Assembly: GCF_030409795.1 (NCBI RefSeq)
Contig: NZ_JAUFQN010000019.1
Span: 2,480,001 to 2,544,000, forward strand
Source of the DNA: Flavobacterium paronense
GTDB lineage: Bacteria > Bacteroidota > Bacteroidia > Flavobacteriales > Flavobacteriaceae
Direction: 5' to 3'
Length of the DNA stretch: 64,000 nt
Made by a program: the position numbers and the translations under genes
The notes under the pieces: model-generated
Seen by the model: the letters and a program-made list of their open reading frames with translations, nothing else
The model's database searches: none
What the model was told of the DNA's origin: nothing
Shown: positions 54,208 through 63,636 of the stretch, piece by piece
Position numbering within the stretch: position 1 is the stretch's first letter
How the letters are laid out: the number at the start of each line of letters is the position of its first letter

Positions 54208-54858
54208 TTGAAACATTCACTATTTATACTATCAATTCTTATGCTGTTTACGGCTTGTAAACCTACATCAAATATCATAACTTCAAAAGATGTTGCTGTA
54301 AAAAAAGGAATTTATACCGAACCCGTTTTAGCAAAAAATAGTACTGTCAAAAAGAAAAATGTCAAACGAGATTTGGCAGCTAAAAAAGTACTTCCAACTT
54401 TAAATCAAAAACAAAATTTAAAAATAAATGACAAAAACGAATCAGATATTGTTATTTCAAAAGAAGATTCGAATTATTTGATAGAACAATTAATTAATAG
54501 CGCTTCTGATAATTTAGGTGTAAATTATCGTGCAGGCGGAACAACTCCAGCTGGTTTTGATTGTTCTGGTTTGATGTATTCCACTTTCAAAAAATTTGAC
54601 ATTACACTTCCCCGTTCTTCTCATGAAATGGCAGAAGTAGGAATGCAAATTGACCCGGAAAAAGCCAAAAGAGGCGACCTGATTTTCTTTATCAATCGAG
54701 GGCAAAAAAGGATAAATCATGTGGGAATGATAGTTGAAGTTAATGGTGATGAAATTAAATTTATCCATTCTTCTACCCAAGGTGGTGTTATGATTTCGTC
54801 TTTAAAAGAATCATACTACGAAAGAACTTTTAAACAAATCAACAGAGTTTTAGAATAA
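54208..54858 (+). CDS. NlpC/P60 (C40) peptidoglycan endopeptidase, lipoprotein
   Basis: A 216-residue cell-wall hydrolase. It starts at TTG (54208), because the lipoprotein signal MKHSLFILSILMLFTAC needs the charged N-terminus; Cys17 would be lipidated. After a Lys-rich linker the catalytic domain (about 90-216) shows Cys in PAGFDCSGLMYSTF, His in INHVGMIVE and a third residue in IHSSTQGGVMIS. Expected bond: D-Glu to diaminopimelate in stem peptides. A TATCTTCG box, one mismatch from TAnnTTTG, lies just upstream (54185-54192). Confidence 0.9.
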   Translation: MKHSLFILSILMLFTACKPTSNIITSKDVAVKKGIYTEPVLAKNSTVKKKNVKRDLAAKKVLPTLNQKQNLKINDKNESDIVISKEDSNYLIEQLINSASDNLGVNYRAGGTTPAGFDCSGLMYSTFKKFDITLPRSSHEMAEVGMQIDPEKAKRGDLIFFINRGQKRINHVGMIVEVNGDEIKFIHSSTQGGVMISSLKESYYERTFKQINRVLE

Positions 54859-54897
54859 TTTTCTTGCAGGAATTAAATTTTTATGTAATTTTATTAT

Positions 54898-56928
54898 GTG
54901 AAAATCTTACAATTCCCTTTAGCGAGAATTTTTATCGGATTTCTATTTGGAATACTTTTGTGTCGGATAGTAAGTCCAAATTCGGTATTTGTGTTTTGTA
55001 GTTTAGCAATAAGTATACTTATTTTATTTATTTCTTCCTTATACAGTCAAAAAAATAGTTTAATCAAAATCCTTTTCGGAAGTATTGTTTTTCTAGTAGC
55101 TTTTCTTATCGGAATTTCAACTAGATTAATCCATAAAGAAAACTTAAATCCGTATCATTATACCAATCAGATTACCGATTATGAAAAGGTTCATAATCTA
55201 GATTTGCTATTGGTTGAAAAACTAAAAAGTACTACAAAAAACAATCGGTATATAAGTTTAGTCAAACAACTTGATGGTGGAAGGAGTTTTGGAAAAGTTA
55301 TTTTAAACATTACTAAAAAAGATAAAATTAAGTTTCTGAAAATTGGGACTCATTTAAAGGTAATCGGAATTGTATTTAAAAATAAAAATCCATTAAATCC
55401 GAACTTGTTTGATTATGGCAAGTATCTTGAAAATCAAGAAATATACGCTCAAGTTTATTCAAAACCAAATCAAATCAAAATTAGAAATTACGAGTCGAGT
55501 TTGTGGTCAGGTTTTTCAAATTTTAGAGAAACTATTATTTCTAATTTAGAACATTCTGCTATTTCAAAAGAAGAATTAAATGTGCTAAACGCTCTGATTC
55601 TTGGGCAACAACAAGACATTTCTCACGAAGTTTTAAAAGATTATCAGTATGCAGGAGCTGTTCATGTTTTATCAGTTTCAGGATTGCACGTTGGCTTTAT
55701 TTTGCTGTTTATTACTTTTTTACTAAAACCAATTGGCAACTCGAGAAAAGGTTCTCTGTTGAAATTAATTATCATTGTTTTGTCGCTTTGGTCGTTTGCC
55801 ATTTTAGCTGGTTTATCGCCTTCAATTGTGCGTTCCGTAACCATGTTTTCTTTTCTTGCGATTGGAATTCATTTAAGAAGAACGGTTAACATTTACCATA
55901 CTCTGCTGGTTTCAATGTTGTTGATTTTACTTTTTAAACCCTCATTTTTGTTTGATGTCGGGTTTCAATTGAGCTATCTGGCTTTGTTTTTTATCCTTTG
56001 GCTACAGCCTGTTTTGTCTGGTATTTGGCAACCAAACAATAAAATCATTAAGTATTTCTGGGACATTATCACTGTCTCTTTCGCCGCTCAAATAGGCGCA
56101 ATGCCATTAAGTATTTATTATTTTCATCAATTTCCGGGATTGTTTTTTGTGACCAACTTACTCATTCTTCCTCTGCTCGGAATAATTATGGCCGTTGGGG
56201 TTCTCGTTGTATTAATTGCCACATTTCATACTGTTCCTGAATTTATTGCAAAATCAATTGAGTTTCTTATTACTTTCCTGAATCTTCTAATTCATTGGGT
56301 AGCATCTTTTGATGCTTTTGTTTTAAAAAATATTTCGTTTACTTCAGTAATGTTATGGAGTTCCTATTTGGTAATTATCTTAATCGTTATTTGGATTAAA
56401 AGACCAACTTTCAAACGCCTTTCATTAATGTTTATTTGCATTCTGTTTCTGCAAGTTACTTTTATTATTCAAAAGAAGAGCACTCAAAATAACGAAGAGT
56501 TAATCATTTTTAACTGCAAGAAGAACACTATCATAACCGAAAGAATTGGCAATAACGTGACGGTTTACAGCAACGATAGTATTCAAAAAAAACTTACTTC
56601 TAATATGATTATTCAATCCTATTTAATTGGAAATTTTTGTAAAGCTACAGCAAAAAAACCGTTGCAAAATTTACTATATTTTAACCATCAGAAAATATTA
56701 ATCATTGATAGTTTATGTGTGTATAGAAAAGAAATTCATCCTGATATTTTAGTAATTATTCAATCTCCTAAACTGAATATACAACGGTTACTTAAAACAT
56801 ACAAGCCCAAACAAATTGTTGTTGATGGCTCAAACTACAAAAGTTACGTTAGGCTTTGGGAAGCAACTTGTATCAAAGAAAAAATCCCTTTTCACTATAC
56901 TAATGAAAAGGGATTTTATAAGATTTAA
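54898..56928 (+). CDS. comEC: ComEC/Rec2-family DNA uptake channel, without an intact hydrolase domain
   Basis: Inner-membrane channel for single-stranded DNA uptake, 676 residues from a GTG start (a preceding ATG is out of frame). An N-terminal DUF4131/OB-like part (about 25-190) is followed by the Competence domain with VHVLSVSGLHVGFILLFITFLL and LAGLSPSIVRSVTMFSFLAIG. The roughly 150-residue C-terminus (LIIFNCKKNTIITERI to the end) sits where the beta-lactamase-like nuclease usually is. It has no HxHxDH motif and is short. I recall similar short forms in other Bacteroidota. The last codons contain a terminator hairpin. Confidence 0.9.
   Translation: MKILQFPLARIFIGFLFGILLCRIVSPNSVFVFCSLAISILILFISSLYSQKNSLIKILFGSIVFLVAFLIGISTRLIHKENLNPYHYTNQITDYEKVHNLDLLLVEKLKSTTKNNRYISLVKQLDGGRSFGKVILNITKKDKIKFLKIGTHLKVIGIVFKNKNPLNPNLFDYGKYLENQEIYAQVYSKPNQIKIRNYESSLWSGFSNFRETIISNLEHSAISKEELNVLNALILGQQQDISHEVLKDYQYAGAVHVLSVSGLHVGFILLFITFLLKPIGNSRKGSLLKLIIIVLSLWSFAILAGLSPSIVRSVTMFSFLAIGIHLRRTVNIYHTLLVSMLLILLFKPSFLFDVGFQLSYLALFFILWLQPVLSGIWQPNNKIIKYFWDIITVSFAAQIGAMPLSIYYFHQFPGLFFVTNLLILPLLGIIMAVGVLVVLIATFHTVPEFIAKSIEFLITFLNLLIHWVASFDAFVLKNISFTSVMLWSSYLVIILIVIWIKRPTFKRLSLMFICILFLQVTFIIQKKSTQNNEELIIFNCKKNTIITERIGNNVTVYSNDSIQKKLTSNMIIQSYLIGNFCKATAKKPLQNLLYFNHQKILIIDSLCVYRKEIHPDILVIIQSPKLNIQRLLKTYKPKQIVVDGSNYKSYVRLWEATCIKEKIPFHYTNEKGFYKI
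56881..56917 (-). terminator. terminator of the thioredoxin-like gene, inside comEC
   Basis: Arms 56881-56894 and 56904-56917 form a perfect 14-bp stem with a 9-base loop, followed on the minus strand by a T-run. It sits wholly in the last codons of comEC, on the opposite strand. On the plus strand it ends in TTTTATAA, so it may also help end comEC. Confidence 0.8.
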
Positions 56929-56939
56929 TCTAATTGAAA

Positions 56940-57407
56940 TTAGGATTTCTTGTTTGCCAAGATTTGATCTGCAGCAGCTAACCAGGCATTTGGCCCACCA
57001 GCAAGATAACCTGTGCTTCCTATTTTTTCAAGATTAATTTTTCCGTCTTTTTTACTTGCCTTCACAAACCAAACTGTTGGATAACCTTGAACTGCAAAAG
57101 TTTGTTGCAATTCAGCATTTTGCTTTTGAATTTCAGGCTGTTGTGGAGTTCTTCTTGGAAAATCAAGTTCAACAAGTACCACATTATCTTTTGCCCATTT
57201 AGTAAATTCCGGAGTTTGAAATACTTCTTTTTGCAAACGCATACACCATCCGCACCAATCGCTTCCTGTGAAAAACAAAAACAAAGGTTTTTTTGATTTT
57301 TTTGAAATCTCCATGGCTTTGTTCATATCAGTTTGCCATGTTAACTCTTGCGCTTGTATGGTTAACGAACCCAAGATTAGAAATAAAGTAATTGCTATTT
57401 TTTTCAT
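56940..57407 (-). CDS. exported thioredoxin-fold protein
   Basis: A 155-residue periplasmic thiol-disulfide protein. The start MKKIAITLFLILGSLTIQAQ (57407) gives a clean signal peptide; the longer frame upstream runs into the transporter gene. The active site is DWCGWC in FFTGSDWCGWCMRL, with a cis-Pro in QGYPTVWF. Sequence style is that of the DsbD-gamma/thioredoxin_7 group. The partner is unknown. The final residues carry a Lys-rich end. Confidence 0.9.
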   Translation of the reverse strand: MKKIAITLFLILGSLTIQAQELTWQTDMNKAMEISKKSKKPLFLFFTGSDWCGWCMRLQKEVFQTPEFTKWAKDNVVLVELDFPRRTPQQPEIQKQNAELQQTFAVQGYPTVWFVKASKKDGKINLEKIGSTGYLAGGPNAWLAAADQILANKKS

Positions 57408-57460
57408 CGTTTTAAATTTTTTTTTCAAATATAACAAAAAGAATGCCAAATAAACTTCAC

Positions 57461-59266
57461 CTATCTGACACCATGCATTAATTTTTTTATAATAGGTGCC
57501 ATTAGTATTGAAAAAAGTGCCATTGCTGCAGAAATTATTGTCAAAAACCAAAAGAAATAGCTCAATCCGTGTTCGTCAGCGATCTTGTCTATGTTTTCTC
57601 CAAAAATTCCGGCTGCTTTCATTCCGATGGCCACTGCCAAATACCATACACCAAACATAAAGGCAATCATTCTCGCAGGCACTAATTTGCTAACATAAGA
57701 TAAGCCAACTGGCGAAATACATAATTCGCCCATGGTATGAAAAAGATAAACTAAAATTAGCCAAATCATACTTACTGATGCAGTTTTAGCTCCTGGTTCG
57801 ATTCCGCTTGCGCCAATTGCAACGCATGCCATTCCCAATCCTAAAAAAAGCATCCCTATTCCGTATTTTACATTGGCAATTGGATTGTATTTACTTTCCC
57901 ACCATTTTGAAAATAAAGGCGCTAATAAGATTAGAAACAGAGAATTTAAAGTCGAAAACCAAGTAGCTGGAACTTCAGTAATTGTATTTAGAACTTTCTT
58001 AATTTTTAATAAATCAAGTGTGCTGTCTGAAAGTGATATAACTCCGGCGCTGTAATAATCTTTTAGTAGCATCCAAATAGCGATGCTCCAGATAATAACA
58101 AAACTTAAGCTTAGAATGATATTAGCGACAGCATAATTTTTGAATGTTTGCCTGAACATCTTCAACATTAACCATGTAATAATGAATAATGGTAAAATCG
58201 TAATTAAAGAATTAATAATTAAAAATATTGTACTCCAACCTCCTTCCAAAACTCTATTGGTATAATCTTTAGCGAATATGGTCAAACTATTTGGTGATTG
58301 CTCAAATATGGCCCAAAAGAATATAGCCAGAAACGCGAAAAAAGTAACCGCCATTAATTTTTCACGAGTAATTTTTGAGTACTGGGTAAGTCGATAAATT
58401 AATAAAATAATAAATAGGATTAAAGCTGTCAAAATTGCTATTGCATTTCCGTTGCTACCTAAAATTGCAAAGACATCAATTTTCCCTTCAGAAATTTTTG
58501 AAACAGGAGCGTTTATTATCCAAAGCAATCCTAAAATAACGGAAATCCCAATAAGAATAAGCTGCCAAGCTGTAAATGGATTTCTTTTATCATTATCCGA
58601 AGCTTCAAGTTTTGCTTTACTTTCTTTGTTGGGTTTTAATCCAATATCTCCGAAAATACTTTGAGACAACCAAAATTGAATCATTCCAAAAAACATAAAT
58701 ATTCCAGCCAAACCGAAACCATAACCCCAACCTACTTTTTCTCCAAGATAACCACACAATAATATTCCGAAAAAAGCTCCGGCATTAACACCCATGTAAA
58801 ACAATGTGTAAGCACCGTCTTTTTTCTCAGGTCTATCTTTATACATTTCAGAGATTATAGAAACCATATTGGGTTTAAAAAATCCATTTCCAAAAACTAA
58901 TAATACCAATCCTAAATAAATAGAAAAATGCGTTTCAACCGCCATAGCAGCGTGACCTAATGTCATTAAAAAAGCACCGAGCATTACTGCCCATCTGAAA
59001 CCAATAACTTTATCGGCAAAATAACCTCCAAGCATCGTTGATAAATAAACGAGGCCAACATAAGACCCAAATAAAGCTGAAGCGTTTTCTCTGGTCCATG
59101 CCCAACCACCATCAGTTAAAGTTGATGTTAAAAAAAGTATCAATAAAGAACGCATTCCGTAGAATGAAAACCGTTCCCACATTTCTGTAAAAAACAAAAC
59201 AAATAAACCTGCAGGATGTCCTAAGACGTTACTTTTAAAAAACTGATCTGTTGAATTTTTACTCAT
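57461..59266 (-). CDS. POT-family peptide transporter (copy 1)
   Basis: Proton-coupled di/tripeptide importer of the major facilitator superfamily, 601 residues with 12 or more helices. The signature EMWERFSFYGMRSLLILFL (ExxERF) is near 28-46 and the PTR2 pattern FYMGVNAGAFFGILLCGYLGEKVGWGYGF is near 160. It differs from copies 2 and 3 by a longer middle. It ends MHGVR. It starts 11 bases after copy 2 stops and lies on the same strand. Confidence 0.93.
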   Translation of the reverse strand: MSKNSTDQFFKSNVLGHPAGLFVLFFTEMWERFSFYGMRSLLILFLTSTLTDGGWAWTRENASALFGSYVGLVYLSTMLGGYFADKVIGFRWAVMLGAFLMTLGHAAMAVETHFSIYLGLVLLVFGNGFFKPNMVSIISEMYKDRPEKKDGAYTLFYMGVNAGAFFGILLCGYLGEKVGWGYGFGLAGIFMFFGMIQFWLSQSIFGDIGLKPNKESKAKLEASDNDKRNPFTAWQLILIGISVILGLLWIINAPVSKISEGKIDVFAILGSNGNAIAILTALILFIILLIYRLTQYSKITREKLMAVTFFAFLAIFFWAIFEQSPNSLTIFAKDYTNRVLEGGWSTIFLIINSLITILPLFIITWLMLKMFRQTFKNYAVANIILSLSFVIIWSIAIWMLLKDYYSAGVISLSDSTLDLLKIKKVLNTITEVPATWFSTLNSLFLILLAPLFSKWWESKYNPIANVKYGIGMLFLGLGMACVAIGASGIEPGAKTASVSMIWLILVYLFHTMGELCISPVGLSYVSKLVPARMIAFMFGVWYLAVAIGMKAAGIFGENIDKIADEHGLSYFFWFLTIISAAMALFSILMAPIIKKLMHGVR

Positions 59267-59276
59267 ATAAATTGAT

Positions 59277-60788
59277 TTATTTTACACCTTGCATTAGTTT
59301 TTTTACCAAAGGAGAAATCAGTAAAAGAACTAATCCTGCTACCAATGCGTAAATCGCTAATTGTTTGTATCCATCAGCATATACTGTAAGTTTATCCAGA
59401 TTGGTTGCATGTTCTGATGCTTCGGCGATGTTTGCTCCTAATAAACCTGCAAAATACTGACCATAGGCACTAGCCAAAAACCACATTCCCATAATGACTG
59501 CCTGCGTTTTTTGTGGCGATAATTTTGTCATGGCGCTCATTCCTATTGGCGATAAACATAATTCACCGAAAGTGATGATGAACCAGCCAAAAGTGAATAA
59601 TCCTAATGAAGTTCTTCCATTTAAATCCGCAAAAAACTTAGTGTAATAAAATACCCAAAAACCAGCGGCAAGAAATAAGAATGCCAGTCCAAATTTAATA
59701 ACGGTATTAGGCTCTATCTTTCTTTTAGCCATCCACAACCAAACCAATCCAACTAAAGCAGCAAAACCTATCACAAAGAATGAATTAGCGGAATTGTTAA
59801 CACCATTCGGACTTAACTGTATTCCAAGAATTTCGTTATTCAAATTATTTGCAGCAAATAAACTTAGTGAGCCACCGCTCTGTTCAAAAAAAGCCCAGAA
59901 GAAAATAGAGAAAATTATAAATACTAATGCAGCTAATAATTTTTTATTTTCTTTTGAAGAGAAATTCCTCATTTCATAAAACAAATACAGTATTGATGCC
60001 GGGCCAATTATCATCATAAAATAATCGGTATAAACCGTATTGGCAACCATTACAATAATCACCGGAATAATTAAAAGCGATCCCAAATAAGTAACTATTT
60101 CTAGTTGTTTTCTTTTAGAATCAACTATATTTTTAAGAGGCGATAATCCAATTGTGCCAAGGCTTTTTTGTGTTTGCGTAAAGGTCAAAAGACTAACTAT
60201 CATTACAACGGCTGCAAATCCGAATCCAACATTCCAACGAAGATTTTCAGGTACCAATGATTGCCATAAAGAACCTTCAGCCACTGCAATACAAATATAG
60301 CCACCGATAAGGGCACCTAGATTTACACCCATATAAAAGAAAGAAAAACCAGCATCCCTTCTTGGATCATCTTCTTTGTACAATTGTCCAACCATTGATG
60401 AAATATTGGGCTTAAAAAAACCAGTTCCCACGATGGTAAATCCTATCCCAATAAAAAAGAAATTCTTTGGGTCGATAGCCAGAATTATACTTCCAATAAT
60501 CATTAGTATTCCGCCCCAAAAAAGTGATTTTCTCAAGCCTAAAATTTTATCAGCAAATAATCCTCCAATGAAGGTAAAAGCGTAAACCCAAGCTTGAGTA
60601 GCACCGTATTGAAGATTAGCTGTTTTTTCGTCCATTACCAAAACGTTAACCATAAAAACGGCTAACATGCCACGCATGCCATAAAAACAAAAGCGTTCCC
60701 ACATTTCGCTGAAAAATAAATACCATAGTTGCTTTGGATATTTTCCTTTAAAATTTTGAATTTGCTCTAAAGTCAGATTTTGTTCCAT
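59277..60788 (-). CDS. POT-family peptide transporter (copy 2)
   Basis: A 503-residue proton-coupled peptide transporter. The ExxERF motif (EMWERFCFYGMRGMLAVFM), the PTR2 segment FFYMGVNLGALIGGYICIAVAEG and the conserved C-terminal LSPIGMSAMTKL segment are all present. It is the shortest of the three, without the middle insertion. It stops 10 bases ahead of copy 1, which suggests co-transcription. A terminator separates it from copy 3. Confidence 0.93.
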   Translation of the reverse strand: MEQNLTLEQIQNFKGKYPKQLWYLFFSEMWERFCFYGMRGMLAVFMVNVLVMDEKTANLQYGATQAWVYAFTFIGGLFADKILGLRKSLFWGGILMIIGSIILAIDPKNFFFIGIGFTIVGTGFFKPNISSMVGQLYKEDDPRRDAGFSFFYMGVNLGALIGGYICIAVAEGSLWQSLVPENLRWNVGFGFAAVVMIVSLLTFTQTQKSLGTIGLSPLKNIVDSKRKQLEIVTYLGSLLIIPVIIVMVANTVYTDYFMMIIGPASILYLFYEMRNFSSKENKKLLAALVFIIFSIFFWAFFEQSGGSLSLFAANNLNNEILGIQLSPNGVNNSANSFFVIGFAALVGLVWLWMAKRKIEPNTVIKFGLAFLFLAAGFWVFYYTKFFADLNGRTSLGLFTFGWFIITFGELCLSPIGMSAMTKLSPQKTQAVIMGMWFLASAYGQYFAGLLGANIAEASEHATNLDKLTVYADGYKQLAIYALVAGLVLLLISPLVKKLMQGVK

Positions 60789-60806
60789 AAAGTGTATAAA
60801 TTAAAA

Positions 60807-60832
60807 AACCTCCAAGAAATATTGGAGGTTTG
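60807..60832 (-). terminator. terminator after POT copy 3
   Basis: Arms 60824-60832 and 60807-60815 form a perfect 9-bp stem with an 8-base loop and a T-run on the minus strand. It lies between copy 3 and copy 2, so the three genes are not one simple operon. Confidence 0.8.
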
Positions 60833-60862
60833 AAAGATATAAAAATATTTTCTATTATGAGA

Positions 60863-62539
60863 TTATCTCACACCATGCATCATCTTTTTTAATACTGGTG
60901 TTAATGCAAAAAGAATTATAGCTGCAAGTCCGGTTAAAACAACGAATACCATAAAGAATTCGAATAAATTATGAATTTCAAAACCAGCAAAAACGGGATT
61001 ATGATCAGTGATTTGATTGTCTGCCAGTAATTTTAATTGCTCTGCTGTAGGAGTAATTTTTTTGTCAAGAACACCTTGTAAATCAATCCCTAATTCTTTG
61101 GCTTTGTTAAATTTGTCTCCCGTTGCCGGTAAGATAGAACCTAAAGTTCCGGCTAAAGCATAACCGGAAGCATTGGATAAAAAGAATACACCATATAATA
61201 AAGATGAAAATCTTTTTGGAGATAACTTTCCAACCAATGATAATCCGATTGGTGACAAACATAACTCTGCTGCGGTTTGAATCAAATATAAAAGGATTAA
61301 CCATTTGATAGCTAAAAGTCCATTATTACCTAAATCTTTTACATTGTGTGCAATAATAAAATAACTCAGTGCAATTAATGCTAAACCAACAGCTTGTTTT
61401 ACTGGTGATATTGGCTCTCTGTCTTTGCTTCTCAAATAATCCCAAAGCATACTAAACGGAACTGCAAAAGCAACAACAAATAATCCATTGAAAATTTGCA
61501 CCATTGATGGAGGCATATTATAACCAAAGAAGTTTCTGTCGCACTGATTGTCTGCAATAAACGTTAATGATGAACCTGCTTGCTCAAAGGCAGCCCAAAA
61601 GAATATGATAAAGAAGGCTACAATATATATAACAAAAATTCTATCACGCTCTACTTTTGTTAAGGAAGAATCCGAAACAATTAACCCTGCCAACGTAATT
61701 CCACTTGAGTAGATTACAGTATATATCCAGTTTTGATCTACTACATAATGGAAAATAGCTCCTAAAACAAAAAACGAAACAACAGCACCAATCAATGCTT
61801 TTTGAGAGAAAACAGCTTTTTGAGATTCGCCTTCTTCATAGTCATCACTTACATTATGCTTTGGCAAACCACCTAATGGTCTTCCTTCCGGAGTAATTAC
61901 ATATTTGTTTTTTAGGAAATAGAAAACTGCTGTTCCAACTAACATTGCCGTTGATGCAGCTAAGAATCCCCATTTGAAAGCATGAATATCTCTGATGCCA
62001 TCTGCTGTTTTTACGTCTCCAACAATTGGACAAATTAATTGTCCCAAAAAAGCACCAAGGTTTATTCCCATATAAAAAATAGTGAACGCTGTATCCAATT
62101 TGCTTTTCTCTTGTTTTGGATACAAACTTCCCACCATTGATGAAATATTTGGTTTAAAAAAACCATTTCCAAAAATGATTATTCCCAATGCTATCCACAT
62201 TAAAGTATTGGCCAAACTAATGTTTGAACCAAAAATACTAGCGCTGAAAAACAGCAATAATTGTCCTAGTGCCATCATCAAACCACCTAACAGAATACAA
62301 TTTCTATTACCGAAAAAACGGTCGGAAATGAATCCGCCTAACATTGGTGTTAAGTAACAAAGTCCTAGAAAACCTCCGTAGATTAAAGAAGCATCTTCTT
62401 CTTTCATCATTAGAGAATTTACAAGGAACAACGTTAAGATAGCTCGCATTCCGTAGAAGTTGAACCTTTCCCACATTTCTGTTCCAAATAATACCCAAAG
62501 TCCTTTTGGATGTCCAGTTTTTACAGCTGTTTTACTCAT
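60863..62539 (-). CDS. POT-family peptide transporter (copy 3)
   Basis: A 558-residue proton-coupled peptide transporter with EMWERFNFYGMRAILTLFL near 20-38, FYMGINLGAFLGQLICPIVGD near 152-172 and CLSPIGLSLVGKLSPKRF near 430-447. It carries a hydrophilic loop in the middle (GGLPKHNVSDDYEEGESQKA) and a C-terminal insert with LLADNQITDHNP, both absent in copy 2. It ends MMHGVR like copy 1. Confidence 0.93.
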   Translation of the reverse strand: MSKTAVKTGHPKGLWVLFGTEMWERFNFYGMRAILTLFLVNSLMMKEEDASLIYGGFLGLCYLTPMLGGFISDRFFGNRNCILLGGLMMALGQLLLFFSASIFGSNISLANTLMWIALGIIIFGNGFFKPNISSMVGSLYPKQEKSKLDTAFTIFYMGINLGAFLGQLICPIVGDVKTADGIRDIHAFKWGFLAASTAMLVGTAVFYFLKNKYVITPEGRPLGGLPKHNVSDDYEEGESQKAVFSQKALIGAVVSFFVLGAIFHYVVDQNWIYTVIYSSGITLAGLIVSDSSLTKVERDRIFVIYIVAFFIIFFWAAFEQAGSSLTFIADNQCDRNFFGYNMPPSMVQIFNGLFVVAFAVPFSMLWDYLRSKDREPISPVKQAVGLALIALSYFIIAHNVKDLGNNGLLAIKWLILLYLIQTAAELCLSPIGLSLVGKLSPKRFSSLLYGVFFLSNASGYALAGTLGSILPATGDKFNKAKELGIDLQGVLDKKITPTAEQLKLLADNQITDHNPVFAGFEIHNLFEFFMVFVVLTGLAAIILFALTPVLKKMMHGVR

Positions 62540-62700
62540 ATTTTATTTTTTAGTTTGGTTTTGTTTAGTTTAATTTTATTTATAAAAACTGTCAATTTTA
62601 GTGAAAAAATTACAATTAACAGTACTTTTTTGTGTTAAATGCAATTTTGAAAAATTCCTTATTGGGGAAGAAGATTGGAAATTAGATTTTTACAAACAAA

Positions 62701-62729
62701 AAACCCATCAACTTTTCAGTGATGGGTTT
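62701..62729 (-). terminator. terminator of tRNA-Phe
   Basis: Perfect 10-bp stem (62720-62729 with 62701-62710) around a 9-base loop, then a T-run on the minus strand; just past the tRNA 3' end. Confidence 0.85.
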
Positions 62730-62734
62730 TGAAG

Positions 62735-62807
62735 TGGTACCTCCAGGAATCGAACCAGGGACACATGGATTTTCAGTCCATTGCTCTACCAACTGAGCTA
62801 AGGTACC
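62735..62807 (-). tRNA. tRNA-Phe (GAA)
   Basis: The minus strand folds as a 73-base cloverleaf. The acceptor stem GGTACCT pairs with AGGTACC, the D-arm has AGCTCAGTTGGTAGAGC and the T-arm is CCTGG TTCGATT CCTGG-like. The anticodon loop CTGAAAA carries GAA for phenylalanine. The 3' CCA is not encoded and must be added. Confidence 0.96.
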
Positions 62808-62878
62808 TTTTTAATGCGGGTGCAAATATAGGATGATTTTTAATTTATCCAAAACAAATACTAAAAAAAAACTATTCG

Positions 62879-62886
62879 TAACTTTG
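62879..62886 (+). promoter_or_regulatory. coaX -7 box
   Basis: TAACTTTG, a perfect TAnnTTTG match 18 bases ahead of the ATG at 62905, argues against the longer upstream start at 62833. Confidence 0.55.
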
Positions 62887-62904
62887 GACACCAAAAATAG
62901 TGTT

Positions 62905-63636
62905 ATGCTTTTAACCATTGATGTTGGAAATACTCGAATCAAAGCGGCTGTCTTTGAACAAAATAGGCTTATTGAAATTTTTGTTTTTAGCAATGAAGAA
63001 CTAATACAGAAGACAAATTATATTCTGAATCAGTATCAAAAAGTCAAAAATTTAGTTGTTGCATCAGTAGGAAATGTAGAAAAAGATTTGTTTTTATCTT
63101 TAAAAGACAAGGTTGAAATTCATTTTATAACTCACGAAAGTAGATTCCCTTTTACCAATTTATATAGCACTCCTACTACACTTGGTATTGACAGAATGGT
63201 TTTGGCTTCTGGAGCTGTTATTCAATTTCCAAATCAAAATAGATTAGTTATTGATTTAGGAACTTGTATAACCTATGATTTTATAGATGAAAAAGATAAT
63301 TATTTGGGTGGCGCTATTTCTCCCGGAATTCGTTTGCGTTATGAATCATTGCATCAACAAACAGCTAAATTACCTTTGTTAACAAAAAACCATCCAGATA
63401 ATTTTATTGGAAATTCTACACAAGAAGCTATCCATTCTGGTGTAATCAACGGAGTTGCTCTTGAAATTGACGGCTTTATTAAACTATACAAATCGCAATA
63501 CGCTAAATTTATCATAATTTTAACCGGAGGCGATGCAGAATTTTTGGCTATACGATTAAAAAATACCATATTTGCCAATTCAAATTTTCTTTTAGAAAGT
63601 CTGAACCAAACATTTCAATACAATCAAAATGATTAA
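62905..63636 (+). CDS. coaX: type III pantothenate kinase
   Basis: First step of coenzyme A synthesis: phosphorylates pantothenate. 243 residues from MLLTIDVGNTRIKAAVF. Type III (CoaX) marks are DVGNTRIKA at 6-14, the TTLGIDRMVLASGA segment near 95-108 and LVIDLGTCITYDFID near 119-133, then ILTGGDAEFL. Type III enzymes use a monovalent cation and are not inhibited by CoA, which is known of the family. It overlaps the next gene by eight bases. Confidence 0.94.
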   Translation: MLLTIDVGNTRIKAAVFEQNRLIEIFVFSNEELIQKTNYILNQYQKVKNLVVASVGNVEKDLFLSLKDKVEIHFITHESRFPFTNLYSTPTTLGIDRMVLASGAVIQFPNQNRLVIDLGTCITYDFIDEKDNYLGGAISPGIRLRYESLHQQTAKLPLLTKNHPDNFIGNSTQEAIHSGVINGVALEIDGFIKLYKSQYAKFIIILTGGDAEFLAIRLKNTIFANSNFLLESLNQTFQYNQND

